DNA from: Tragulus kanchil | Lineage: Eukaryota > Chordata > Mammalia > Artiodactyla > Tragulidae | Direction: 5' to 3' | Assembly (NCBI GenBank): GCA_022376925.1 | Contig: JAIOJX010000004.1 | Span: 175,303,501-175,367,500 of the forward strand | DNA length: 64,000 nucleotides | Part shown: positions 9,850 to 20,936 of the stretch, one piece after another | Layout of the letters: the number at the start of each line of letters is the position of its first letter | Position numbering within the stretch: position 1 is the first letter of the stretch | Made by a program: the position numbers and the translations under genes | Notes under the pieces: generated by a model | What the model saw: only the letters and a program-made list of their open reading frames with translations | Told to the model about the DNA's origin: nothing | The model's database searches: none

Positions 9850-10470
9850 GGCTTCCCTGGTGGTCCAGTGGGTAAAGAGTCTGCCTTGCAATGCAAGAGG
9901 CACCAGTTCGATCCCTGGCCTGGGAAGATCCCATGTGCTGCGGAACAGCTGGGCCGGCGTGTTCAATTATGAGCCAGCGCTCTAGAGCACATGAGCCCAG
10001 AGCCAGGTGCTCTGCAACAAGAGAGGCCACTGCAATGGAAGGCTACATGGGCCGAAGAATAAAGATGGATTAAAATAAATAAATAAAAAGACAATAAAAG
10101 AGTCCAAAATTTAAAAAAGATAAAAGAAACCAAAGGGAGCTTCCCTGGTGGTCCAGTGGGTAAGGACACCGCCTTGCAGCGCAAGGGGAGCCGGTTCGAT
10201 CCCTGGCCTGGGAAGATCCCACATGCTATGGAGCGGCTGGACCGATGTGTCCAACTACCGAGCCGGAGCTCTGGAGCGCATGCGCCCAGAGCCGGTGCTC
10301 TGCAACAACAGAGGCCACCGCTATGGGAGGCCTACACGGGCCAAAGAACAAAGATGGATCAAAATGGACAAATGAAAGACCAATAGAAATGGCCCGTCTG
10401 CTCCCCTCCCTCCCCACGCCACCCCCACCAAAATAAATAAATAAGTAAATCTTAAAAAAAAAAAAAAAGG
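9850..10470 (+). repeat. Pair of T-SINEs sharing one target site
   Basis: Second D1 copies of the two T-SINEs (9850-10094 and 10137-10470). The direct repeat agaaaccaaaggag occurs three times: before the first, between the two, and after the second at 10474-10487. The second insertion therefore reused the target duplication of the first. Confidence 0.88.
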
Positions 10471-10511
10471 AGAAGAAACCAAAGGAGCTCATCAAGGTTT
10501 TCTTAAGGATC

Positions 10512-10626
10512 GGCCTGGTGGTCCAGTGGTTAAGATTCCATATTTCCACTGCAGGGAATGTGAGTTCAATCCCTGGTTGGGGAACTAAGATCCCCAAATG
10601 TGGCATGGCCAAAGATTAAAAAAAAA
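10512..10626 (+). repeat. CHR-1-type short SINE
   Basis: 'ggcctggtggtccagtggtt' head, B box 'gagttcaatccctggttggg', then 'ggccaaagattaaaaaaaaa' tail. Plus strand. Confidence 0.8.
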
Positions 10627-10877
10627 AGAATTACCTGAGACCTGAAACAAGATTAATGGAGGACAGGTCCTAATATTATCAGACACAGTAATCTTATCAG
10701 CAACCCCACTCTTGAGCCTTGGGTTGGGATGTTCAGTTGCAAAGGCAAGAGGACCACTTCTTTCCTGACAAAGCAATAAGGCTACCCTTTTCTACTTCAC
10801 CCAAAACTTTGAGATTCAACTCAGCATCAGTGCACAGAGAAGCAAAGCTTTCAGCACCAGCAACATGCCATGGTTGA

Positions 10878-11090
10878 GGGACTTCCTTGGTGACTCGGAT
10901 GGCAAAGAACCTGCTTGCAGCAATGCAGGAGACCTGGGTTCAATCCCTGAGTTGGGAAGATCCCCTGGAGAAGGGAACAGCTACCCACTCCAGTATTCTT
11001 GCCTGGAGCATTCCATGGACAGAGGAGCCTGGCAGGCTACAGTTTAGTGGGGTCCCAGAGTCAGACATGACTGAGCAACTTTCACTTCAC
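10878..11090 (+). repeat. Bov-A2 SINE
   Basis: Plus-strand Bov-A2 with head 'gggacttccttggtgactcg', 'ggagaagggaacagctaccc' body and 'gagtcagacatgactgagca' 3' end. Confidence 0.85.
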
Positions 11091-11393
11091 TTTACTGGTG
11101 GCTCAGTGGTAAGGAATACACCTGCTAATGCAGGAGACACGGGTTCAATCCCCGGTCCAAGAAGATCCCACATGCCACAGAGCAACTAAGCTGGGTGCCC
11201 CACAAGTACTCAGCCTGGCTCTAGAGCCTGGGAGCTATACGTACTGAGCCCAAGAGACACAAGTACTGAAGCCCAAACACCCTAGAGCCTGTGCTCCCCA
11301 ACAAGAGTCATGAGAAGCCTGCACACCACAACTCGGGAGGAGCCCTCCCTTGCTGCAACTAGAGAAAAACCCTCGAAGCAACAAAGACCCGAC
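11091..11393 (+). repeat. CHR-2-type SINE, split by an LTR
   Basis: Plus-strand CHR-2-like SINE whose body is intact to 'gcaacaaagacccgac' at 11393. Its expected tail, '..aacacagccaaaa..', resumes right after the LTR at 11843-11860. The SINE is therefore older than the LTR that interrupts it. Confidence 0.8.
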
Positions 11394-11842
11394 TGTCGAG
11401 GTCCATGCGCGGGTTGGAAAAGAATTCCCAGATACGAGGCAGAGTGAGAGGAAAGTAAAGCTTATTAGAGTGGGGGAAGGGAGAGTCGCTGCCAGGTGGC
11501 TCAGCTTAAGGGAGAAAGTGGGAGACCCTGTGAGCACAGCGAGCCTCACAGCGGGCTAGCTCAAGGGAGAGCCGTCCCCAAGCAGGAGTCTGATCCGTTT
11601 TATAGCGGGGGTCTAAGGAGTGGCATAGGGGTCTAAGGATCATTGCTGATTGGACGGGCTACTGGGTGAGGAAGAGCTATGACTACAGCATGAGGGAAAG
11701 GCAGTAGGGTCCAAGGAGTGGCAAAGGGGTCTTGAGGATTGGGCAGTGGACTGTAGCCCGGAGGAGGGAAGGGTTTGGTTTCTCTCTCTTGCATTCCAAG
11801 ACCTTCCTCGTTTGCCTTGTTCCTTCCTCCTTGGGCACCACA
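11394..11842 (-). mobile_element. ERV LTR inserted in a SINE tail
   Basis: Minus-strand LTR reading TG...CA on the plus strand (11394 to 11842), with complement AATAAG/AATAAA-type signal near 11461-11466. Flanks CCGAC and CTAAC fit a diverged 5-bp target duplication of the SINE's ancestral CCAAC. A relative is at 34153-34517. Part of it (from 11723) is repeated by D2. No internal viral sequence. Confidence 0.75.
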
Positions 11843-13884
11843 CTAACACAGCCAAAAGTGATTAATAAATCAGATTACTTTTTACAAATACCTAGGTTTA
11901 GATTATTTTTATTTATTCTGCTTGACATAGGCTGGGATTCCTATACTTGTAGATTCGTGACTTGCACCATTTCTGGAGTATTCCTAGCCACCATCTCTTC
12001 CTCTGCCACCCCTGGGTCCCCTGTGGGGTCCCTCCTGGATGCCTGCCAGGTGCGAACCTGCCCACGGCCTCCTCCCCAGACCCCTCTCCTGGCCTATTTC
12101 CGCGTCACCTGAGAGTTGTTAGGTCCCCCACCCTGACCCGTCCTGGAACCCTGGAACGTTGCAGGGCCCCGGAGCTCTGTCCCCACCCTCATCCTCCGCT
12201 GGGAGAATTGCTCCACCCCGCTCCCAGGGCCACAGCAGCCCGTGTCCCTGCCTCCAGGCAGTGGCTCTGCTGACCTCGGGGCCACAGGTGGCTCCCAGGT
12301 GGCTCCACCAGGACCTCCCCCATTGGCGAGGCCCCAGGTGTGGCACATTAAGACCAGGGTCATCCCTTTCGCGGAGCCCCGCCTCCGAGCCTGGGTACAG
12401 GCCGGTCCCTCACCAGGCGCACCCTCGCCACTCTGGCCTCTCGAGATGAAATGCCTTTCGTGCTTCGAAACCCAGCGCCAGAGCCAAGATGGTCACACCC
12501 CCTTTTGTGGTTCAGACGTCAGCATCGCCGGAAGGCACCCCCTCAGGCAGGGCCCTCGTCAGAGCCGGAGGAGTCCAGTGGGGAGAGGCACTGCCAGGAA
12601 CCCCACAGGCTCGAGTCAGTCACCCCGAGCCCACCCCACCCAGGGACGGTCTGTGGCATGGGGACAGCGACCTCCAACTCACCTGCCTCCTGGGCTGACC
12701 TGAAGATCAGGGGAGGGGTAAGACCTGGTGTTTCATGGGGACACCATGGCTTCTTTCTTAGATACCAGAACTGGGGTCAAGCCCAAACCACTTAGAGGTG
12801 AAAAGGGTCTTAAGGATTGGGCAGGGGACTGTAGCCCGGAGGAGGGAAGGGTTTGGTTTCTCTCTCTTGCATTCCAAGACCTTCCTCGTTTGCCTTGTTC
12901 CTTCCTCCTTGGGCACCACACTAACACAGCCAAAAGTGATTAATAAATCAGATTACTTTTTACAAATACCTAGGTTTAGATTATTTTTATTTATTCTGCT
13001 TGACATAGGCTGGGATTCCTATACTTGTAGATTCGTGACTTGCACCATTTCTGGAGTATTCCTAGCCACCATCTCTTCCTCTGCCACCCCTGGGTCCCCT
13101 GTGGGGTCCCTCCTGGATGCCTGCCAGGTGCGAACCTGCCCACGGCCTCCTCCCCAGACCCCTCTCCTGGCCTATTTCCGCGTCACCTGAGAGTTGTTAG
13201 GTCCCCCACCCTGACCCGTCCTGGAACCCTGGAACGTTGCAGGGCCCCGGAGCTCTGTCCCCACCCTCATCCTCCGCTGGGAGAATTGCTCCACCCCGCT
13301 CCCAGGGCCACAGCAGCCCGTGTCCCTGCCTCCAGGCAGTGGCTCTGCTGACCTCGGGGCCACAGGTGGCTCCCAGGTGGCTCCACCAGGACCTCCCCCA
13401 TTGGCGAGGCCCCAGGTGTGGCACATTAAGACCAGGGTCATCCCTTTCGCGGAGCCCCGCCTCCGAGCCTGGGTACAGGCCGGTCCCTCACCAGGCGCAC
13501 CCTCGCCACTCTGGCCTCTCGAGATGAAATGCCTTTCGTGCTTCGAAACCCAGCGCCAGAGCCAAGATGGTCACACCCCCTTTTGTGGTTCAGACGTCAG
13601 CATCGCCGGAAGGCACCCCCTCAGGCAGGGCCCTCGTCAGAGCCGGAGGAGTCCAGTGGGGAGAGGCACTGCCAGGAACCCCACAGGCTCGAGTCAGTCA
13701 CCCCGAGCCCACCCCACCCAGGGACGGTCTGTGGCATGGGGACAGCGACCTCCAACTCACCTGCCTCCTGGGCTGACCTGAAGATCAGGGGAGGGGTAAG
13801 ACCTGGTGTTTCATGGGGACACCATGGCTTCTTTCTTAGATACCAGAACTGGGGTCAAGCCCAAACCACTTAGAGGTGAAAAGG
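11723..13884. repeat. Direct duplication D2 (offset 1078 bp)
   Basis: 11723-12800 is repeated at 12801-13878. Copies differ near the start ('ggtcttgaggattgggcagt' versus 'gggtcttaaggattgggcag') and are otherwise essentially identical. The unit holds part of an LTR, a SINE tail and ~900 bp of GC-rich sequence. The last ~150 bp occur a third time because D3 begins at 13729. Confidence 0.97.
11861..12800. other. GC-rich unique sequence, no gene proven
   Basis: Apart from its D2 copy, this is unique sequence with scattered CpGs. Several overlapping open frames (up to 153 aa) exist on both strands. None has a recognisable domain, so I do not call a gene. Confidence 0.4.
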
Positions 13885-14148
13885 CACTTTGGAGGCACTT
13901 TTTGGAGAAGTCTCACTTCATCCGTTGTTTAATGCATTCATTATTCGCTTGCCCAGCACTGCCTGAGTGTCCAGGACCTTCCAGGCCCGGGGCTTGCATC
14001 GAACCTGGGCCTGGCCTCCAGAAGCCCTTGGTTGGTGGGGCCAAGAGGGGAAAGAATGGACTAAGTCCCCACCATGTAACCAGGCGGCACTGGGACAGGG
14101 AGAGGCCAGGCCGGGCAGAGAGCCAGAGCCCCGGGTCCCAAGAAGAAC

Positions 14149-14300
14149 GTGGGGGCTGGTCCAATGCTGTCCACACTCTGGGAGGCAGAGCTGGAGCCAG
14201 AGCCACATTTCAGCCTCCTGATCCGGGACTGCCAGAGACAGACCTGCCAACACTGCTACCGGATGCTCTACTGGGACCAGGAGCGCTCTTGGCAGAAGAG
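14149..14300 (+). other. Possible coding exon, unidentified
   Basis: A frame reading '..PHFSLLIRDCQRQTCQHC' then 'YRMLYWDQERSWQKR' has an amino-acid mix more protein-like than its surroundings, including three close cysteines. An acceptor-like 'cacatttcag' ends at 14213, and a weak donor-like 'agaggGTcagg' follows near 14300. The same stretch is repeated at 15270-15421 by D3. I recognise no family, and it may be a chance frame. Confidence 0.2.
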
Positions 14301-14560
14301 GGTCAGGAGACCACGGGGCCTCAAGGCCAGAGCAGGACAGGACTCAGGCTCCCAGGTCCCCTTCTGGTGGGGAAGCATTCCACCAGGCGGCAGCCAGGAC
14401 AGGGTCAGAGTGGAAGCTGCCGGGACCCTGTGCGCCTGCTGCCCTCCTCAGAGAGAAGAAGCAGGCGCCCAGGGGGGGAGAATGACCCTGTTCTCTCTTT
14501 CTGGGGTGGTCAAGGTCAACGTGAGCCGAGGGCAGGCTTTTGACCAGAGCCCGTGCACGC

Positions 14561-14773
14561 AGCCTCAGTCCCTTCAGTCGTGTCCAGCTCTGCGACCCCG
14601 TGGACCAGAGCCCATCAGGCTCCTCTGTCCGTGGCATTCCCCAGGCAAGAAGACTGGAGTGGGTTGCCATGCCCTCCTGCCCGGGATCTTCCTGACCCAG
14701 GGGTCGAACCTGCATCTCCGTGTCTCCTGCATAGCAGGCGGATGTTTTACCCACTGAGCCACCCGGCACGCCC
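14561..14773 (-). repeat. Bov-A2 SINE
   Basis: Minus-strand Bov-A2 ('cttcagtcgtgtccagctct' to 'gagccacccggcacgccc' on the plus strand). It appears again at 15682-15896 and 16803-17017 because of D3 and D4, so these three are one insertion counted three times. Confidence 0.88.
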
Positions 14774-15975
14774 AGGCCAGAGCCCAACATTGCCAAAGGC
14801 AATGACACCAGTACAAACCAAAACAGCTCCTCGTGTCTGAAGTGGGGCTCTGTGGCATGGGGACAGCGACCTCCAACTCACCTGCCTCCTGGGCTGACCT
14901 GAAGATCAGGGGAGGGGTAAGACCTGGTGTTTCATGGGGACACCATGGCTTCTTTCTTAGATACCAGAACTGGGGTCAAGCCCAAACCACTTAGAGGTGA
15001 AAAGGCACTTTGGAGGCACTTTTTGGAGAAGTCTCACTTCATCCGTTGTTTAATGCATTCATTATTCGCTTGCCCAGCACTGCCTGAGTGTCCAGGACCT
15101 TCCAGGCCCGGGGCTTGCATCGAACCTGGGCCTGGCCTCCAGAAGCCCTTGGTTGGTGGGGCCAAGAGGGGAAAGAATGGACTAAGTCCCCACCATGTAA
15201 CCAGGCGGCACTGGGACAGGGAGAGGCCAGGCCGGGCAGAGAGCCAGAGCCCCGGGTCCCAAGAAGAACGTGGGGGCTGGTCCAATGCTGTCCACACTCT
15301 GGGAGGCAGAGCTGGAGCCAGAGCCACATTTCAGCCTCCTGATCCGGGACTGCCAGAGACAGACCTGCCAACACTGCTACCGGATGCTCTACTGGGACCA
15401 GGAGCGCTCTTGGCAGAAGAGGGTCAGGAGACCACGGGGCCTCAAGGCCAGAGCAGGACAGGACTCAGGCTCCCAGGTCCCCTTCTGGTGGGGAAGCATT
15501 CCACCAGGCGGCAGCCAGGACAGGGTCAGAGTGGAAGCTGCCGGGACCCTGTGCGCCCTGCTGCCCTCCTCAGAGAGAAGAAGCAGGCGCCCAGGGAGGG
15601 AGAATGACCCTGTTCTCTCTTTCTGGGGTGGTCAAGGTCAACGTGAGCCGAGGGCAGGCTTTTGACCAGAGCCCGTGCACGCAGCCTCAGTCCCTTCAGT
15701 CGTGTCCAGCTCTGCGACCCCGTGGACCAGAGCCCATCAGGCTCCTCTGTCCGTGGCATTCCCCAGGCAAGAAGACTGGAGTGGGTTGCCATGCCCTCCT
15801 GCCCGGGATCTTCCTGACCCAGGGGTCGAACCTGCATCTCCCGTGTCTCCTGCATAGCAGGCGGATGTTTTACCCACTGAGCCACCCGGCACGCCCCAGG
15901 CCAGAGCCCAACATTGCCAAAGGCAATGACACCAGTACAAACCAAAACAGCCTCCTCGGTGGTTCTGAAGTGGGG

Positions 15976-16090
15976 CTCTCAGAGCAGCAGGAGCAGCAGC
16001 ACCTCAGAGCTGCTGGAAATGCAGGTTCTCAGGCTCCACCCCCAGACCTGCTGGATCAGAAACTCCAGGGACGGAGTCCAGCCCACCCAG
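15976..16090 (+). repeat. MER5-like hAT DNA transposon fragment
   Basis: 'ctggaaatgcaggttctcag', 'ctccacccccagacctgctg' and 'gatcagaaactccaggg' resemble the widespread mammalian hAT-Charlie MER5 relatives. It is repeated at 17097-17211 by D4. A related piece is at 26395-26500. Confidence 0.55.
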
Positions 16091-16524
16091 GGATCCCGGC
16101 CCCGTCTCGTCCTAGCGTCCGGAGGACCGTGCATGGGAATGGTAATGGACGGCTGGTACATGCCAGGTGCTCTCCCTGCCTCATGGTAGGCAGTTCCCCC
16201 AACAACACATGCGCTGGGGCCGGCATCGCCCTCAGAGGCTGGGAGGGACAGGCGGTAAGCCCAGGGCTGTGTCAGCACCCGGCTTGGGTGGCTGATGGCT
16301 TTAACTATCAGACCAAGCTCTGTGCAGTACCCAGCACGCACGCAGCGCTGGGCAGGCTCGCAGAGGCCCTTCTCAGGCCTCTCCTGCTGTTTCCTCCATT
16401 TTCCAGATGCTCTGGTGACGCTGGGGGCTCGCCACGCTGCTGGGCTTGTTAACAAACGAGCCCTAACCACGGGCTGCTGAGTCAACTCGAAAGAGGAAGG
16501 CAGACCGATTGGGGTCCAGATCCC

Positions 16525-16615
16525 ACATCTGGTGCTTTGAGCCCAGTGCGTCAGGGAGCCTCTCGAAGGTTCCATTTCTTTATCTATAAAACAAGACGGT
16601 AAGCCTGCCTACACA
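16525..16615 (+). repeat. MIR SINE fragment
   Basis: Decayed MIR core ending 'ccatttctttatctataaaa', the counterpart of 'cagtttcctcatctgtaaaa'. Repeated at 17646-17736 by D4. Confidence 0.55.
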
Positions 16616-17883
16616 GGCCAGCAGCAACAGGGAGATCTTACACTGAAGAACCACCTCCACTTCCTTCCAAAACTAAACCAAAGTGACACAAAAGGGATAT
16701 CTTTAGAGTAAATCCTCAAGGACAGAGGTAAAGGGAAGGAGATGGTGATAACGCTTTGGAATCGTGAGCCGAGGGCAGGCTTTTGACCAGAGCCCGTGCA
16801 CGCAGCCTCAGTCCCTTCAGTCGTGTCCAGCTCTGCGACCCCGTGGACCAGAGCCCATCAGGCTCCTCTGTCCGTGGCATTCCCCAGGCAAGAAGACTGG
16901 AGTGGGTTGCCATGCCCTCCTGCCCGGGATCTTCCTGACCCAGGGGTCGAACCTGCATCTCCCGTGTCTCCTGCATAGCAGGCGGATGTTTTACCCACTG
17001 AGCCACCCGGCACGCCCCAGGCCAGAGCCCAACATTGCCAAAGGCAATGACACCAGTACAAACCAAAACAGCCTCCTCGGTGGTTCTGAAGTGGGGCTCT
17101 CAGAGCAGCAGGAGCAGCAGCACCTCAGAGCTGCTGGAAATGCAGGTTCTCAGGCTCCACCCCCAGACCTGCTGGATCAGAAACTCCAGGGACGGAGTCC
17201 AGCCCACCCAGGGATCCCGGCCCCGTCTCGTCCTAGCGTCCGGAGGACCGTGCATGGGAATGGTAATGGACGGCTGGTACATGCCAGGTGCTCTCCCTGC
17301 CTCATGGTAGGCAGTTCCCCCAACAACACATGCGCTGGGGCCGGCATCGCCCTCAGAGGCTGGGAGGGACAGGCGGTAAGCCCAGGGCTGTGTCAGCACC
17401 CGGCTTGGGTGGCTGATGGCTTTAACTATCAGACCAAGCTCTGTGCAGTACCCAGCACGCACGCAGCGCTGGGCAGGCTCGCAGAGGCCCTTCTCAGGCC
17501 TCTCCTGCTGTTTCCTCCATTTTCCAGATGCTCTGGTGACGCTGGGGGCTCGCCACGCTGCTGGGCTTGTTAACAAACGAGCCCTAACCACGGGCTGCTG
17601 AGTCAACTCGAAAGAGGAAGGCAGACCGATTGGGGTCCAGATCCCACATCTGGTGCTTTGAGCCCAGTGCGTCAGGGAGCCTCTCGAAGGTTCCATTTCT
17701 TTATCTATAAAACAAGACGGTAAGCCTGCCTACACAGGCCAGCAGCAACAGGGAGATCTTACACTGAAGAACCACCTCCACTTCCTTCCAAAACTAAACC
17801 AAAGTGACACAAAAGGGATATCTTTAGAGTAAATCCTCAAGGACAGAGGTAAAGGGAAGGAGATGGTGATAACGCTTTGGAAT

Positions 17884-18187
17884 TGGATGAGGGACAGATG
17901 AGAGTGACTTGTCGATCAGAGCCAGAGAAGATGAGCAATGCGGCCAATTTCAGAAGCTGCAGAATTCAGCAAGGTTGACACCTTGAAAAACGTGGGGGGA
18001 CAGTGCTTGGCTGCCCGCTTGACTGGGAGTTAGTGGGGATTTCTCTCTCCAGCTCTGATGGAGAAGTTTACAGTGGACCAATGATTGCACCAAGATCCAG
18101 GATCTTGAAAAGCCAGGTGTAATACCCAGTTAAATGAAAGCAATCTGTTTGAAGGCATTACAAGCTTTGGAAGAAACTGAGCGTGAG
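17884..18187. other. Unassigned sequence
   Basis: About 300 bp after the end of D4 with no recognisable repeat, exon or RNA gene. Confidence 0.3.
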
Positions 18188-18290
18188 GGGGACTGCCCTG
18201 GCAGTCCAGCGGTTAAGACTTAGCCTTGTAATGCAGGGGGTGCAGGTTCGAATCCTGGTCTGGGAACTAAGGTCTTGCACGCTGTTCTGT
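18188..18290 (+). repeat. CHR-1-type short SINE
   Basis: 'gggactgccctggcagtcca' head with A box, then B box 'aggttcgaatcctggtctgg' and 'gaactaaggtcttgcacgct'. Plus strand. Confidence 0.75.
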
Positions 18291-18633
18291 GTAGGGGAAC
18301 CACCTCTGAGAGAAGCTTTTCTTTCTCACCATCTGCTCATCTGGGAGTCGGGCAAGAAGCACTGGATTGGGATAGACGGTGAGCAAAACTTAGAGCCTCA
18401 AGGGCCAGGATCCCAGACAGAAGAGAAGAACACAAAACAGGCTCAACAGCCTCCCTGTCTCCCCCAGCTATTTACAAAATTCCGCATACAGGATAGGAGG
18501 TGCAGAACCCCTGACAAGTCAAGCAAAGGCAGGGTGCGCAGGGGAAAGGAGACTGGATATTGGGGGATGCAAGAAAGAGATCCTCAGCTCCCCAAAATTC
18601 TCTGTAACTTAAACAATTAAGAAATGGGAGGGG
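18291..18633. other. Unassigned sequence
   Basis: About 340 bp without a recognisable repeat or exon. The 145-aa frame overlapping it starts inside the neighbouring SINE. Confidence 0.3.
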
Positions 18634-18948
18634 GGTTTCCCTGGTGGTCCAGTGGGTAAGGACACCACCTTGCAGTGCAAGGGGCGCCGGTTCGATCCCT
18701 GGCCTGGGAAGATCCCACATGCCTCAGAGCGGCTAGACCGATGTGTCCAATTGCTGAGCCAGAGCTCTGGAGCGCATGTGCCCAGAGTTGGTGCTCTGTG
18801 ACAACAGAGGCCACCGTGATGGGAGGCCCACACAGGTCAAAGAACAAAGATGGATGAAAATAGATAAATGAAGACCAATAGAAGTGGCCCGCCCACTCCC
18901 CTCCCTCCCCACCCTACCCCCCACCAAAATAAATAAATAAATCTTTTA
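18634..18948 (+). repeat. Young T-SINE
   Basis: Full-length plus-strand copy. It has the tRNA-like head with A and B boxes, body '..ccagagctctggagcgcatg..', pyrimidine-rich '..ccactcccctccctcccc..' and an (AAAT)n tail. Some CpGs have decayed. Confidence 0.92.
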
Positions 18949-19574
18949 AATAAATAAATAAGTGAACAAATCTTAAAAAAAAAAAACAAAAAACGGGCAA
19001 ATCGTGTCCCAGGAAAAATTGCTGCAGAATGCTTACTAAATCTTACTAAAATTCCTGAACGTTACCAAAGAGAATTCTTTGAACGTTCAGGCAAAAGGTG
19101 ACTATCACCATAAAGGTGATCTCTGAATTCCCCATGGCAACAGCTGGTGCTGGACTGAGCTGACACTGTCCTTCAGGGCAGAAAGGAGCATTGCAGAGTC
19201 CTACAGTCAGCCAGAGTGGTTTGAAGTGGAAAGGCCACAGACACGTGTTTGGAAGCACGTTAGTACGCACGAAGCACGGCTCCATGGCCTCTTCTGTGCG
19301 TGTTTTATTGAAGTGTAGCTGACTGACTTAAAGAGTTGCGCCAATCTCTGCCGTTCCGCAGACTGACTCTGTTGTACGCATATGTCCATTTTCTAATTTT
19401 TTTTCCATTATGGTTTATCTCAGGAGATTCCTAGGACATAGTTCCCTGAGCTTACAGTAGGACCTTGTTGTCTACCCATTCTAAATGTAACAGTTTGCAT
19501 CTACCCACCCCTAACTCCAGGTCCATCCTTTCCCCCCGCCCCTTGGCAACCACAAGTCTGATCTCTGTTGCTAT

Positions 19575-19738
19575 TTTTGTTCAGTCGCTCAGCTGTGTCC
19601 GACTCTTTGCGACTCAGTGGGCTGTAGCACGCTACGCTTCTCTGTCCTCCACTATCTCCCTCCGTATGCTCAGATTCATGTCCCCTGAGTCAGTGATGCT
19701 GTCTCAGCATCTCATCCTCTCCCACCCCTTTGCCTGAT
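19575..19738 (-). repeat. BovB fragment inside L1
   Basis: Minus-strand BovB 3' end ('ttcagtcgctcagctgtgtc', 'cactatctccctccgtatgc', 'catctcatcctctcccaccc' on the plus strand). L1 sequence resumes on both sides, so it is younger than the L1. Confidence 0.8.
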
Positions 19739-20045
19739 CTCTATGAGTGTGGGTCTATTTCTGTTTTGTTGGTAGGTCCATCTGTGCCATGTCTTAGATT
19801 CCACATATACGTGATATCATATGGTATTTGTCTTTCTCCTTCTGGCTCCCTTCACGTAGTACGATCATTTCTGGTTGCATCCACATTGCTTCAAATGGCA
19901 TTGTTTTGTTCTTTTTTTGTGACTCAGTGTTGTATATATGTACCACATCTTCTTTATCCCTCCATCCACAGATGGACATTTAGGTTGTTTCCATGTTTTG
20001 GCTGTTGTGAATAGTATTGCTATGAACCTAGGTGTGCATGTATTT

Positions 20046-20158
20046 TTTTTTTTAAGCCTTTGTTTTACTTTTAACTTTTACAGAGTTTTGTTGTTTACAG
20101 ATATGTATGTTCTCAGATTAGTCATATGTATATCCCCCCCTTCCCTCCCCTATCTTTT
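20046..20158 (-). repeat. Short poly-A retroposon, copy 1 (5'-truncated)
   Basis: Complement ends '..aacaaaactctgtaaaagtt..', then AAAA-rich tail. The same 3' sequence is found at 41773-41890 and 54692-54823. This copy lacks the 5' GCTGTGTGACGG start. Confidence 0.6.
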
Positions 20159-20635
20159 TTGAATGATACTTTTGTCCCAGTATATACTCAGGAGTAGGGG
20201 TGCTGGATCACGTGGTAATTCTAATTTTAGTTTCCTAAGGAACCTCCATACTGTTTACCAAAGAGATTATAACAATTTACATTCCCACCGACAGCAGGGG
20301 AGAGTTTCCTTTTTACACACCCTCTCCGACACTTGTTATATGTAGACTTTTTCATGATAGCTGTTCTTTTCTCTTTTTTTTTTTTGATTTAACTGTGTTA
20401 GGGTTTAGCTGATTAACAATGTTGTGATGGTTTTAGGTGAACGGCAGAGGGGCTCAGTCACAGAAAGATGGCCATTCGGACCAGTGTGAGCTGGTACCTC
20501 ATGGTAGTTTTTTTTTTTTTTTCATGGTAGTTTTGATTTGCGTTTCTCTAATAATTAGTGATGTTGAGCATCTTTTCATGTGTCTACTTACTATCTGTAT
20601 GTCTTTGGAGAAATGTCTATTGAGTTGGGTTTTTT

Positions 20636-20936
20636 TTGGGGTGGGGGAGGGCGAGTTGGGGAGGGAGGTGGGCAGGTGGGCCACTTCTATTGGTCTTTCA
20701 TTTATCTATTTTTATCCATCTTTGTTCTTTGGCCCGTGTGGGCCTCCCATCGCAGTGGCCTCTGTTGTCGCAGAGCACCGGCTCTGGGTGCATGCACTCC
20801 AGAGCTCCGGCTCGGTAGTTGAACACATCGGTCCAGCCGCTCCGTGGTACGTGGGATCTTCCCAGGCCAGGGATCGAACCGGTACCCCTTGTGCTGCAAG
20901 GCGGTGTCCTTACCCACTGGACCACCAGGGAAGCCC
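20636..20936 (-). repeat. Young T-SINE inside L1
   Basis: Minus-strand T-SINE with head at 20936 ('accaccagggaagccc'), GC-rich body, and the complemented pyrimidine tail at 20636-20680. L1 sequence continues on both sides. Confidence 0.92.

Larger units (their letters stand above)
8117..10404. repeat. Direct duplication D1 (offset ~1153-1156 bp)
   Basis: 8117-9272 is repeated at 9273-10404. Differences are concentrated in the first ~300 bp (for example 'ccactttttcccc' versus 'ccacttttccc') and at the poly-C where copy one stops. The unit contains the end of a BovB, an LTR fragment and two T-SINEs. In copy one the second SINE breaks off in a C-run with no tail or target duplication, while copy two is complete. 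Confidence 0.95.
13729..15979. repeat. Direct duplication D3 (offset 1121 bp)
   Basis: 13729-14849 recurs at 14850-15979. The first copy carries single-base losses in homopolymers relative to the second (for example 'gtgcgcctg' versus 'gtgcgccctg', 'cacgcccagg' versus 'cacgccccagg') and a ~7-bp loss near its end. Differences cluster toward the junction. Confidence 0.97.
15642..17883. repeat. Direct duplication D4 (offset 1121 bp)
   Basis: 15642-16762 recurs at 16763-17883, with no difference that I noticed. It begins inside the second copy of D3, so 14521-14849, 15642-15978 and 16763-17099 are three versions of one stretch. The 282-aa and 269-aa plus-strand frames here are the same frame crossing a Bov-A2, not genes. 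Confidence 0.97.

Noticed and set aside
13806..14543. 245-aa frame and its 226-aa repeat at 14927-15607
   Set aside because: Same frame in the two D3 copies, with different ends caused by a one-base homopolymer change. No domain recognised.
15604..16452. 282-aa plus-strand frame and its near-copy (269 aa) at 16764-17573
   Set aside because: The frame runs through a Bov-A2 on the opposite strand and a MER5-like piece, and the copy exists only because of duplication D4.
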